Position numbers and translations under genes: made by a program
Part shown: positions 22,945-33,796 of the stretch, in pieces
Position numbering within the stretch: position 1 is the stretch's first letter
How the letters are laid out: every line of letters starts with the position of its first letter
The notes under the pieces: generated by a model
The model's database searches: none
What the model saw: the letters and a program-made list of their open reading frames with translations, nothing else
Told to the model about the DNA's origin: nothing
Assembly (NCBI RefSeq): GCF_003473485.1
Contig: NC_053045.1
Coordinates: forward strand, 3,684,501-3,748,500
From: Medicago truncatula
Taxonomy: Eukaryota > Streptophyta > Magnoliopsida > Fabales > Fabaceae
Direction of reading: 5' to 3'
DNA length: 64,000 bases

Positions 22945-23573
22945 TAAGTGAAAGAAAGAGAAAAATGATTTTATCTAAGAGAGTGAATATTAGAAGGATA
23001 CTCTCTTCGTACCATAATAACTGAGCATTTTGTTCATTTCACAAATATTAAGAAAAAAAATTATAAGTGAAAGAAAGAGGAAAATGATTTTGAGTGTTTT
23101 GTAAAGTATTAGTTTATTCTCCATCATCATAAAAGCAAAATAGAATATATTGAATTATGAATTATGAAAGTAGTATTAACTAGAGTTTTGATTGAAAAAA
23201 ATAATTAATATTTCATTGAAAAGAGAAATATATCAAATATTTTTAGACAATATTTTTTTTACAAATGACTCGGTTCTTTTGAGACGATTGGAGCAATATT
23301 TCTAACCAATGGGCCAGAATTTAATTTCGTAATGTTTAGAAACTTAAACGCACGCCCGTAACCACATGGCGGGTTGAGATCCTCTCCATTTATTTTAATA
23401 AATGGAGAATTGCAATTAAGAAAGAGATAGACAAAAAAAAAAGTGGTGTGTTCTATCATTAAATGAATTCCACCATTATTAATTATTTTTAAATTTTTTT
23501 GTGTTTTTTTTTTTGAGCAAATTTTTTTTTGTGTTTATATCTTTTAAAATGAAAGAAATGGAGAAGAGATTAA

Positions 23574-24411
23574 CACTGTGTTTGGTAGAGGTGATTTATG
23601 AGAGAGAGAAATAGGTGAGAGAGATACAAGAGAAATGCAACATTTCTTCTGTTTGGTACAGCATAGAATTAGAGAAGAGAGAAGAGACAGGCATGGGTCC
23701 CACTACTTTTAGGACTCTCTCCAAGTTAGCAGAGAAAGAGGGAAGAAAGATCCACTTTTTTGTCATCTTCCACATTTACCCTTTGCCTTTTTCTCTCTAA
23801 TACTTGTTTAGTTTGATTTTTTTTTCTTTCAAAATTAGTTAGGCCAAAACATATGATTACCGAAACAAAAAAATAAAAAGAAGTATCAAACATAAATCCA
23901 TTGTAACGTAGGTTAATATTTTTCTTTGAAAAAGGAATAAGTTAGTTATCAAAACAAAATACAAAAAAAAAGTATAATAAAAAAAGATACAAAATTATCA
24001 TGTCATAATTTTTTTTATTTTAATAGTGAATTCAACGCAAACATAAATATACTGAATATTACATTTAATAAAAATATTAATAAGTATACCAAATAATACA
24101 TATTATTAATTACATAGCATTTTAAAATAATTTTATTTAGAAAATCAATAACAAAATATTATATATTAGTTTTTTTAATTGAAGGATATTTTTGTCCTCT
24201 CATAAATAATTACATCTCTCTCTTTTCACTCTCTATCAAACCAAACAAGAGAAGAAAGAGAGAAACACTTCTTTCATTCCTATTTCTTATCTCTTTCTCT
24301 TATTCCAAACAATGCTTCATTTCTTCTCTATTTCTTACATCTTTCTCTCTTCTCTTACTCTCTCTCACCTTTTTCTCTCTTCTCATTTTCTTCTCACAAC
24401 CAAACACACCA
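23574..24411. mobile_element. Tourist/PIF-Harbinger-type MITE
   Basis: 838 bp, inverted ends CACTGTGTTTGGTAGAGG and, reversed, TGGTGTGTTTGGTTGTGAG, flanked by TAA (23571-23573, 24412-24414). The subterminal regions are purine-rich (gagagagaa) on the left and pyrimidine-rich on the right, so the arms could pair over a long stretch. The 61-codon frame at 23615 has no protein likeness. Confidence 0.8.
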
Positions 24412-26394
24412 TAAATGCTGAGAATCTTTACTCGGTGGCACTCACCTTCTCATACCCTTGTTGTTTTTATTACGGCAGATGAGCAACCGACAACTGACAT
24501 TTATATTTGCATGGTGCACAAATTTAAATGCCACCTCCAGTTATACAGTACTTGCTTTTAGTTGGAAGGTGGAACATTAAGGTTCTGTTGTACGCTGCAT
24601 CAGTTTTGTTGACAAACCATGTGCTTTTGTTTTAATGAAATTATCTTTGCTCTTTAGAAAAAGGAAAACATCATAGTTAAAGACGAATCAAAGTGTTTTG
24701 CCATTATGAATGCTCATTTCTTTATAATGACTAATGAGCTAATTAATCACAAAAGTACAAGAAAATGAAATGTACTGTACTGTACGTTTGAGGTTAAAAT
24801 GTGACATGCATAAAATAATGAGTAATTTTATAGGAGTACATAAGAGCATTTTAGGTCATAAGTAGGCATGGCAATGGTACTGATTTTACCTTTTCCATTT
24901 TCATACCCTACTCTTATATACTTATCCGTTATCCTATCCATATCTAATAGGGATGAAAAATTGAATCTGGTCTCCGTCTTCGGTTCGGGTTTCCTCGCAC
25001 CATCCTCATTCCCGCAGTGGATTTTTTTTAAATAAAAAAGAAATATTTTTTATCCGTGGGCGCAATGTTGTAATGCATTATCCAGCAAAAAGATGATTTC
25101 GATCGATGACTATGATGGTGGAGAATGAGAGACTTGAGAGTGTGAGACATGAAAGGAGAAGAGAGAGAACTCTAAGAAGTGAGTGTCATATGATTTTCTA
25201 TAAAAGGAGTAATAATTTGATTTTCTATATTCTGGACGGGTTTGTGTATGTGTTCAGGGTGGGTACTGTAACACTCCGTTTTTCCAACATAAAAATTTCG
25301 CATAAATAATCAGAGTTTTTCAACATAAACGGAATGTCACATTCTTTTCTTAAAATCATAAACTGAATAAATAACTATTTATCCTTTAAAATTCAAATAC
25401 AAGATCTTTAATACTTCGCAGCGGAATTTATTCAATAACTAAAATAGTCTTTGGCACGAAGGCCTCTTCATAAATGTCTCATAAAAATCTAATCTTAAAA
25501 CATAGTCATAAATCTTCAAAAACAATACGTAAGGAATAGAAAAGCAATAACAACATTCTCATCCCGTTACGTATCAGAGCACCTAAGACACACGAGAGAG
25601 AAAGCTCACACGACATCAACTATTCTTGGTCACCTGCAAGTTACTCATACGAAGAGCAACATTTCCAAGCAGAAGGGGTGAGATTTCATAAAACAATAAT
25701 ATTAAGCATATAATTCAACAATTATATTTAACAACATTAAATCATCATAATATTCATCATAGATAATAACATATCATAATTCACTTATTTAATAGTTCAT
25801 ATAAAGAATCACAACTTTAAACAATTTCATGATTTAACTACTTAACAACTCGACAACTTGATAACTTGACAACTTGACTATGCAACTTAATCTTCTATCA
25901 TGCATGTGGTACCAACCATATTGAGCGTAAATAGGCTCTCAGTGCATCAAGCCCTCTCCCATCTCGTATTATGTATAAATATACATTACAGATCATCAAG
26001 CCCTCTCCCATCTCGTATTATGAGTATGCAATGGACTCAACATCTTAACAACTTAACAACTTAGACATCTCTTATATAATCCAATAATTTAGAACCTCAT
26101 CATCTTAATCAACTTAGACCGACTCATGCAGCTTAGTTAAAAAACAACAGCAACACAGCAGTATACAAAAACAGCAAGACATAATAATATCAAATGCAAG
26201 TCAACAACGTCTCAATTATTCACATATAATTCAAGTAATGCATATATAATTATATCACAATATAACAACATCAAATGGTAATCAACATCTTAAAACATCA
26301 TATATACATATAACACTTCATCAATCATGAACAATATCGTATTCACAAAAATATACATACATATAATAATTCATCAATCATATTCAATTATTCA

Positions 26395-26760
26395 CTGTGA
26401 CCTACGTGCAGTAATTTGACCATAGCTCAAGTTCTATAAATCATTTTGAAGTCAAACCAACGGCATTAGAAAGCTAACATCCATACCTACAACTTTTGTG
26501 TTTACACCTAAGACCAATTTTGTACCGATCAATACCAGTTTTCATTTCAAATTCGGACAAAGTTGTGCTAAAATTCATAAAAATTCACTGTGACCTACGT
26601 GCAGTAATTTGACCATAACTCAAGTTCTATAAATCGTTTTGACGTGAGACCAACGGCATTAGAAAGCTAACATCCATACCTACAACTTTCGTGTTTACGC
26701 CTAAGACCAATTCTGGACCTATCAATACCAGATTTCATTTCAAATTCAGGGTAGAGATGA
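26395..26760. repeat. Tandem duplication of about 182 bp inside the solo LTR
   Basis: The block cactgtgacctacgtgcag through aacttttgtgtttac and the following rttccaaattc segment occurs at about 26395 and again at about 26585, with few differences. It lies in the middle of the LTR. Confidence 0.8.
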
Positions 26761-27278
26761 AAAGAAAAATCAGAAAAAACAACCTATATTATTCAACTTC
26801 ACTTTCATTCAAAATCATCACAATCATCACTCTTAACCCTAATTCTCAAATTATCAAAAACTAAACCTACAACATGTTAAATACAATTTTCAGAATCATA
26901 GACTCAAGATTATTGAATGTTAGTCTCACCCTTACCTTAGATTGATTGACAACAAGGTTCTACAGACTTCTCATTCTCTGACTCTTCTCTTCTCTTCTCT
27001 TTGTTTTCTCCCAAATCTTTGTTTTCACGTAAAAACTATTCTAACCTAATTTCTCCTCTTTTATATCACTAACCACTTCTCTTAATTCTACTTAAGCCCA
27101 CTAAACTTCTTTAATTTCTAATTCAGCCCCCCAAGTCTACTTATTCTATTATTTAATCATATTCTAATAAATAATAAAATAAAACCACTTAATAAAATAT
27201 CAACATACCACATAATCAAATAGATCATATAATTCGACTATAGCTCATTAAAATAATTAAATAAACAAATATAGGCTA

Positions 27279-27321
<43 letters not shown>
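27279..27321. repeat. (AT)n microsatellite
   Basis: An uninterrupted run of about 20 AT dinucleotides near the right end of the solo LTR. Confidence 0.95.
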
Positions 27322-27323
<2 letters not shown>

Positions 27324-27495
27324 ACACAACAAAATATCACTTATCAAATAAGTTAATTAAATTCTAGAAGAACAGACTCTAAACTCAAATAAATAAATAA
27401 ATAATTAAAACAAATAATTCAAAGAGGGCGTTACAGGTACCTATATCACTGTTACTCGTTTCGTACCCGTGTTTTGAAATCGGAGAAAACTCAAT

Positions 27496-28109
27496 CTTGA
27501 CACCAAAAATCACATAGACTCAAGAGTGTAATACAAAAAAATATTAGAGTCTTCAACTCTAATAGACCCGTGCGACAAAGGTTGTTGAGTTGGTGACCTT
27601 GGTTTGATTGCTATTAATTTTGCTCGAATCATCATAATATTCACATGAGAATTGTTGAAGAGAAATGCTACTTATAGCGAATATGTTGTCCCAAAAAGAT
27701 TCCGAGCACACAAAAGTTGACTGTGTGGGGAAATAAAACAAACGGTGTCGAAAAAGTTATAAGAGACAACAGGGCCGTTTCCGACAATTTGGAGGCTCCG
27801 TTGTAATCTTGACAATTCTAATTTAAAAAGTATTGAAAAAAAATAATCAACTACACTTATAGTGACAAACATATACTTTTTTAGTTAAATATACGAGCAA
27901 TGGTTCAAACATAATTTTTACCACCAATAAATAGACATTTACCTACGGAGAATGTATAATTGACAATAAAATAGTTGAATTCTAGACTTTTACCTACGAA
28001 AAAATGACATTTAGTGACGAATTTTGTCCGTAGGTATAAGTTTTTTTCCTTCCTTTTTTTTCAAATTTTGCGGCCCTGTGTCGAGGGCCTTGATGCACTT
28101 GCACAGAGC
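27496..28109. other. Intergenic sequence
   Basis: No gene recognised. Short cctacg / cgtagg words near 27950 and 28035 look like a worn inverted repeat. Minus-strand frames of 60-66 codons (27559-27872) have no family likeness. Confidence 0.3.
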
Positions 28110-28819
28110 TGGCCATGGGAGACAATGATTTTAGGTTGTGGAAGGTACTTCCTCCGTTGTCAATTATAAGCAAATTGTGATTGTTTAGGTTTATTCAATT
28201 AATGATGCATGTGGTTCATAATATAGATCACATACATCATTAATTGAACGAACATAAAAAAGTGCAGAAGCTTTTATGAGGTGATGATGTGGTCAAGATT
28301 AGAGTTGTTGTATATGACCAAGTTGTTAGAAGGGTGGAGTCAAAAACCATTAGGGAGCAATCGATAAGAGTTCAACAAAATCCTTGATGATTTGGTGAAC
28401 ATTGAAGTGAAAATTTAGGATGAAGACAAGAGTCTACTATAGTTGTGTGCATTATCTCTATTTTTGAGCACTTTAACGATATCATATTTTATGGTAAAGA
28501 AGACGCTGTCATCTTGGAGAAAGTTCAAACGATGTCGAGAACCAATGGATTAACCAAGTCTAAGGACGTGAAGTTATATGATAGTGGCAAATATTTGAAT
28601 ATCTCAAAAGGTAAAGGTGGGAGTAGTGGAAATCGGGAAAACTCAAAGAGTGGTCAGAAGTCGAAGTACAAATGCTTCAAGTGTGATAAAACCGGCCACT
28701 TTAAAAAGGATTGTCACGAATGGCGAGACAATGGTGACTTCATACAATTTTTAGTTTCCTTAGAGATCGACTATGAGGATATAGGGACTCTGGGGTGTCA
28801 TGTTGGGAGAAGGAAATAG
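28110..28819 (+). pseudogene. Copia gag remnant with CCHC zinc knuckle
   Basis: Starts with NDFRLWK (about 28125), as in the fragment at 12692. It is interrupted by a MITE at 28148-28264, resumes with an EFNKILDDLVNIEV block, and ends in a frame (28445-28819) that contains CFKCDKTGHFKKDC, a perfect C-X2-C-X4-H-X4-C nucleic-acid-binding knuckle. Stops and frame changes break the first half. Protease and the rest of pol do not follow in readable form. Confidence 0.75.
28148..28264. mobile_element. Small Stowaway-like MITE inside the gag remnant
   Basis: A hairpin centred near 28225 (ttcaattaatgatgcatgtg against catacatcattaattgaac) with a tacttcctccg-like left end. It shares its core with 15164 and 22796. 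The right boundary is unclear. Confidence 0.45.
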
Positions 28820-29061
28820 TTGAAGTATATCATAGTGGAAACAGTGACGCATGCAGGTTGGCATTCATGTAGAAATGATATTCGTCTAGAGATACGTTAA
28901 ACACTCAACTTCAACTAGAGAGGTGATTCGGTGATTCTAAGAATACTCAAGATCATTATTGAGAGGCGGTGATCAAAATGCTTGGTTAGCTCTTAAAGGG
29001 AGCAATCTGTTGAGTTTTGCAGGTTACACGATGAAAGGCATGATGTATGTACGCTTTGGAA

Positions 29062-29292
29062 GTTTAGGTGGAGAAAACTAAGCTTGAGGTGGAGTCTTCC
29101 ACCGATAGGAGTAGTAGGAGACAAATAGCGACACTATAGTTTAGGTGGAGAAAATTAAGCTTGAGGTGGAGTCTTCCACTGATGGGAGTAGTAGGAGACA
29201 AATGGTGACGCTAGAGTTTAGGTGGAGAATACTAAACTTGAAGTGGAGTCTTCCACCGATGGGAGTAGTAGAAGACAAATGGTGACACTAGA
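29062..29292 (+). repeat. 77-bp tandem repeat, three copies
   Basis: Units begin gtttaggtggagaa at 29062, 29139 and 29216 and are nearly identical. The unit resembles the translated VEKTKLEVESSTD stretch, but 77 is not a multiple of three, so each copy shifts frame and it cannot be a protein repeat. It lies downstream of the gag remnant in old retroelement sequence. Confidence 0.9.
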
Positions 29293-30248
29293 ATGGTATA
29301 ATTATGGAGTTCTTGTGTGTTATTCTCTAGTTGAGAGCAATTTTTTTTCAAGAGAACGAAATAGATTCTGGGGTGAAGAAGGTATGGAACAACTTAGAGG
29401 CAAGTGAAGATACCTCAGATCGTCGACTTAAAGGAACTATCAAAGTGTTGTATTTGTATGCAGAAAACGCACATTCTTGACGAGGGTCCTTATCTCTAAT
29501 CATTTTGATGCTCTAATTGTAGGAACTATCCAAGGAATCACATTTTTCAGAATATAAAAAATAAGGACAAGGTCATAGAGAGGTCGGGGACTAGTGGATT
29601 TAGATCCAACACTGCTTCTCCGTTTCACTTCCATGCTCTCAACTTAATGTGACTCCCAGGATTGAGCTTGCGACCATCGTTCTGCCGCCTACTCCTTTAC
29701 CGAAAAGAGGTCATGAAGTTTCTTTGACATCCTAAACTCAAGGTGGATAAAAGAATTAGTTGGCCAGTCTAACTTGGCGGTTGGCACCGGGGACTAGTAT
29801 GCCTATTATTTGGGCTGCCCTCCTCCAATCTTGGAGAGGACTATGGAGATCATCCCTCATGTCGAAATCAATAATTTGACCAATCTAGGCCCTGTTGGTC
29901 AGAGGATACCTTCGTTGAAAACTTTTCTGTACACTATACTCTAACAATTCCATGCAACTGAGCAGTAGTTCATGAGCTACGATAAGGTCTATCATGGACA
30001 AGCATCTTTATTAAGAAACTCAACCAATTCAATTGATTAATCTTCAAATTTATAAATGTCCATCGGGATCATCATCATTTCAAATTATTTTGGCATTTGC
30101 TACTTTGATCACATTGTGGTAGAAAAATTCCCGGCTAAAACATCAGGCATATAGTTCAGACACATTATAGAAAAACCTAAAAACATGTTAACATAAACCA
30201 TAAATAATTCGTGAATAACATAAACATAGTTCAATAGAGTCATGTAGA
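29293..30248. other. Decayed sequence between the retroelement remnant and HPR2-like copy 1
   Basis: No readable gene. Some GC-richer stretches (29560-29900) suggest old coding or LTR sequence. Nothing can be named. The last about 150 bp would be the 3' flank of the reductase gene. Confidence 0.3.
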
Positions 30249-32806
30249 TTAAACCAAGGGAGTTAACAGTGGCTTTCCAAGGAAATGAGCCTCCAAGTTT
30301 CCAAGAACAAGGTCGGCCATGGCAGTTCTAGTTTCTACCGTGCCACTTCCAACATGAGGCAGCAACACAACATTTTCTAGCCCAAATAGCTCTTCGGGAA
30401 CATGAGGCTCGTTTTCAAACACATCAAGTCCAGCTCCACCCAAACGACCTTCAAGCAGTGCAGAGACCAGCTCTGGCTCATCAACATGCTTACCTCGACC
30501 GATGTTAATTAGGAAACCCTTCGGACCAAGTGCATTGATGACCTCCCGGTTGATGATGTGATGGGTTTCATCTGTAAGAGAGCAGGCAACGACTAGTATG
30601 TCGCAGTTGGATGCTAACTCAACAACATTTGGATAGTACTTGTATTTTGGTTCCTGCTTTTGAGTTCTAGAATAGTAACATATTGAACAATTAAAACCTT
30701 CAGCTCTCTTCGCAATTGCTGTGCCAATCCTTCCCAGCCCAATAATGCCAACCGTTTTACCAGAGAACTGCAAAGACACAATTAATTTGTCGTTGGAAAA
30801 TGGCGGGGAGGAATACTACATGAGAATACATGTAACCGATTTTAATGAGAAGTATGGCACAATTATATGATTGAAGTTTTGCAAACCTTACAGCATGATA
30901 AATCACTGTGTCACATTTTAAATGTTTTTAACCGTTTCTTGAAAGCTTACAAACTGTAAATATTGAAAAATAGGTGGTTTTGTCAATCTAAGAAAATTGA
31001 ATTGGGATTCATGCTGAGAGGTGCAGATGATATTCACGCTCTGATATGTATGAATTATGTTAATAAAGTTGTGAGTTACATAACTATGACAAACAGTGGA
31101 GATAAAAGATCTTAAAAGTGCAATACTATACTCCGAACCTTTATATTGTGGCAAATAGTGAACAAATGCTGTCACAATTGTGACTGTGATGCCGCTGTGA
31201 TTACATCTAAAGCTTTTATATTGCAGCTGCAGTTGCAAACCATAATTTAAAACTATGTTCCTACTTAAAACGTTTTTAGTGTAAGTTTGGATTGAAAGTG
31301 AGAATGGTGGAATAACTGCAAGCTGCAACGATTTTGGTGGTGAAAACTACAGTTCAAAGTCTCAACAAAATCACAGTACCATTTTGCCAAACTCAACATC
31401 AATCCAAATATACAATTAGTTTGTTTCCACATTGGTTTCACCACTACTACCTTTTCATTATATTAAGAGTCGCGACCCGCAATATGACCATAAACGCAAC
31501 GAGACTTAAAACAAAAAGCCATGGTTATTCTCATCAATACTATTAGACCACAATTCTTCACAATATCAAATCCACAAAAGAAAAGCAACATCAGTTTAGG
31601 AACTTGGTTATAGGATACTTTAGCTTTTGCTTTTTGGTGTATATAGAAGGAGCACCATCCCTATAACAAACCACCAAGCATTTTTTCTTCACTCTAATTC
31701 TCTCATTGATCTTCATCAGTCAATAATTAACCACACCACACTGTGAGTGCCAAAAATCCGATTGTAAGATTATTCCTTCTATTTACTAATGCTAAATCAT
31801 TCTAGTTATTGAATGGCCTTCAATTTGCTAAAACATAATTTTGTATGCAATTGAACTCAATTTTCCTATCTAGAAACGTTAGATCATGCAAGTTAGATAA
31901 CCATGATGAAATGAACAATGAAGATAAAACTTTTTTAAGTCTTGTAATGTCATTCCAGAGACCTCAAACTTTATGACTATGCTCCTATACCTTAAACATT
32001 TTTAGAGCATGTTTGTATTGGCGGTAAGATTGGTTAAATCACGATGAACTACCTCGATTTTGACAAAAGCTACAATGACTTGTGAGTTTCTACAAAATCA
32101 CGGTACAACTGTTACCTTGTTAAACTCACCGCCAATCCCAACATACAATCAGCATGTGTGTTTTTACATTGGTTTCACCACTACTGTTTTGGCAAAAGCT
32201 ACAATGGCTTTGGGGTTTCAACAAAATCACGGTGCCACCATAACTTTGTCAAACTAGTAGTTTTTCATAATACTATCAAGAATCGCGTTACAGCCATGAT
32301 CATGACACGACTACGACCATGATCGTGACAAGGCTTAAAACAAAAAACCAATATGATTAGAAAGTTGGGTATTATGGTTTTACCTTAGTGGTCAACTTAT
32401 AGTCACCATGCTTCCAGTCTCCACTTCTAACAAATCGATCACATTCACAAATCCTCCTAAGAAGTGTAAGCATCAAACCAATAGCTAAATCAGCAACATC
32501 ATCAGTCAACACATCAGGTGTATTCGTCACACAAATCCCTTTCTCCTTACACTTGTTAAGATCAATCTTGTCAACACCAACGCTGAAGCTCGAAACAATC
32601 TCTAGATTTGGCAGTGCATCAATGAGCTCAGAATCGGCGCCGCAGGATCCGTTTCCCACCACCGCACGGATCAACGCGCCATGTTGAGTTAAGAATTGAG
32701 ATTTTTGCGGGTAATCACATATGCGGAAAAGGTTGTAGCGTTTGCTGAGTTCTTGTTCTAAGTAAGGGAGTACTTGAGCTACGAGGAGAACATCTATGGA
32801 TTCCAT
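30249..32806 (-). CDS. HPR2: HPR2-type hydroxypyruvate/glyoxylate reductase, copy 1
   Basis: Two exons on the minus strand: 32806-32384 and 30767-30249, with GT-AG intron 30768-32383; 313 aa, the usual length for plant HPR2. It belongs to the D-2-hydroxyacid dehydrogenases, which reduce hydroxypyruvate or glyoxylate with NAD(P)H; HPR2 is the cytosolic photorespiratory bypass enzyme. GLGRIG (151-156) is the dinucleotide-binding loop, and the catalytic Arg (INIGRG, 232), Glu (ENEP, 261) and His (LLPHVG, 279) are all present. The end LTPLV is not a peroxisomal signal. I start at MESIDVLL, which matches the family; the frame extends 24 codons further up without homology. Odd changes at conserved places: GNGSCGAD for GNASAGAD (51-58), Cys92 for Arg in the GIRVTNTP segment, Ser204 for Pro in VACPLT. 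It may be less active or changed in substrate range. Confidence 0.93.
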
Positions 32807-32879
32807 TAGGGTTAGTGTTTTGAAAAATGGAGTTGCATATGGTTGGATTTGGTGCGTTAACTGGTGGAATAAGCACACG

Positions 32880-33796
32880 AAGACGATGCTGATTCATATA
32901 GTAACATTAATTTATAAAAACAAAAGTTCTTTTATAATAACAACAATATTCTATCAAAAGAAACCATAAGTTGTTTTTAACTCTGTCATGTTTTATTATT
33001 TTTGTTTACATGAGAAAAGTCAAACCAAAAAGAAAAACTAAACGACACACATGATATCAGCTAAGAGGGGCATCCTGCACCTAACTGATTAATTAAATGT
33101 TCAATTTTGTTAATGAATCATGTTGCTAGGGAACGAACAAATGAATGAAGGTGGTATTCTTATTTTATTCTATCACAAAGTAATGTTTATTTTATCAGAA
33201 GGAAAAGAAAAGACAACAGAAGAAACACTATTTGTGGAGGATGAGAATTTTATATCTTCAAAGTATCAGTATTACAATATTAGCAGCCCCAAATTTAACT
33301 AATCAATCTGCACATATTGATGTTGAATAAAGCTATATTGATTCCAAAACACAGAGTATATGACAAAATTCTAATATGTATATAAAAAAAAGGATCAGAA
33401 TTCACTACACTTAAATACTGGTGCAATCACCGCAGATAAAATAACTGTTTCAGAATTTTTATATTTATATCTGACAAACCTGCTCCATACGTACCATATT
33501 ATTTGTTAGTTGATCAATAAATTTGAAGCCAACTTAATAACGTAGTTATTTGAACATGTCATTTCTTGGCTAAAGTTCAACCAAATCATGATTGATATTC
33601 AGATTAAGATGTCACACGATTAAGATGAAATGATTTATTCTTTACAACAATTGTTGAAGCACCAATATAGATATCTGAAGCTCTCACAATCAATCAATTC
33701 CATATCACAAGAATCCTTAATTGATGATGTAACATCAAATTTTCTGGGTCAATGGCCAATCAATCATATGTCCATAGTTCAATAGAGTCATGAAGC
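32880..33796. other. Spacer between tandem HPR2-like copies
   Basis: Serves as 5' flank of copy 1 and 3' flank of copy 2. No clear TATA box. A 60-codon frame at 33120 has no likeness to known proteins. Nothing else recognised. Confidence 0.4.

Larger units (their letters stand above)
25267..27435. mobile_element. Solo LTR (probably Ty3/gypsy)
   Basis: 2169 bp, starts TGTAACACTCCGTTTTTCC and ends GGGCGTTACA, with a perfect 5-bp target duplication ggtac (25262-25266, 27436-27440). No primer binding site or coding region accompanies it. TGTAACA ends are common in plant Ty3/gypsy LTRs; lineage and orientation are not resolved. Copy A of the duplicated segment has the empty site. Confidence 0.85.
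22350..27495. repeat. Segmental duplication, copy B
   Basis: Collinear with 13240-16450. It carries four differences of its own: a Stowaway-like MITE (22796-22944), a local tandem repeat of the taccataataactga block (about 22736 and 23010), a Tourist-type MITE (23574-24411) and a 2.2-kb solo LTR (25267-27435). Copy A shows the uninterrupted sequence at the first MITE site (about 14126) and at the solo LTR site (about 16390). Confidence 0.85.

Noticed and set aside
27279..27321. Replication origin or matrix attachment site at the (AT)n run
   Set aside because: A plain dinucleotide microsatellite in a solo LTR; no other supporting signal.
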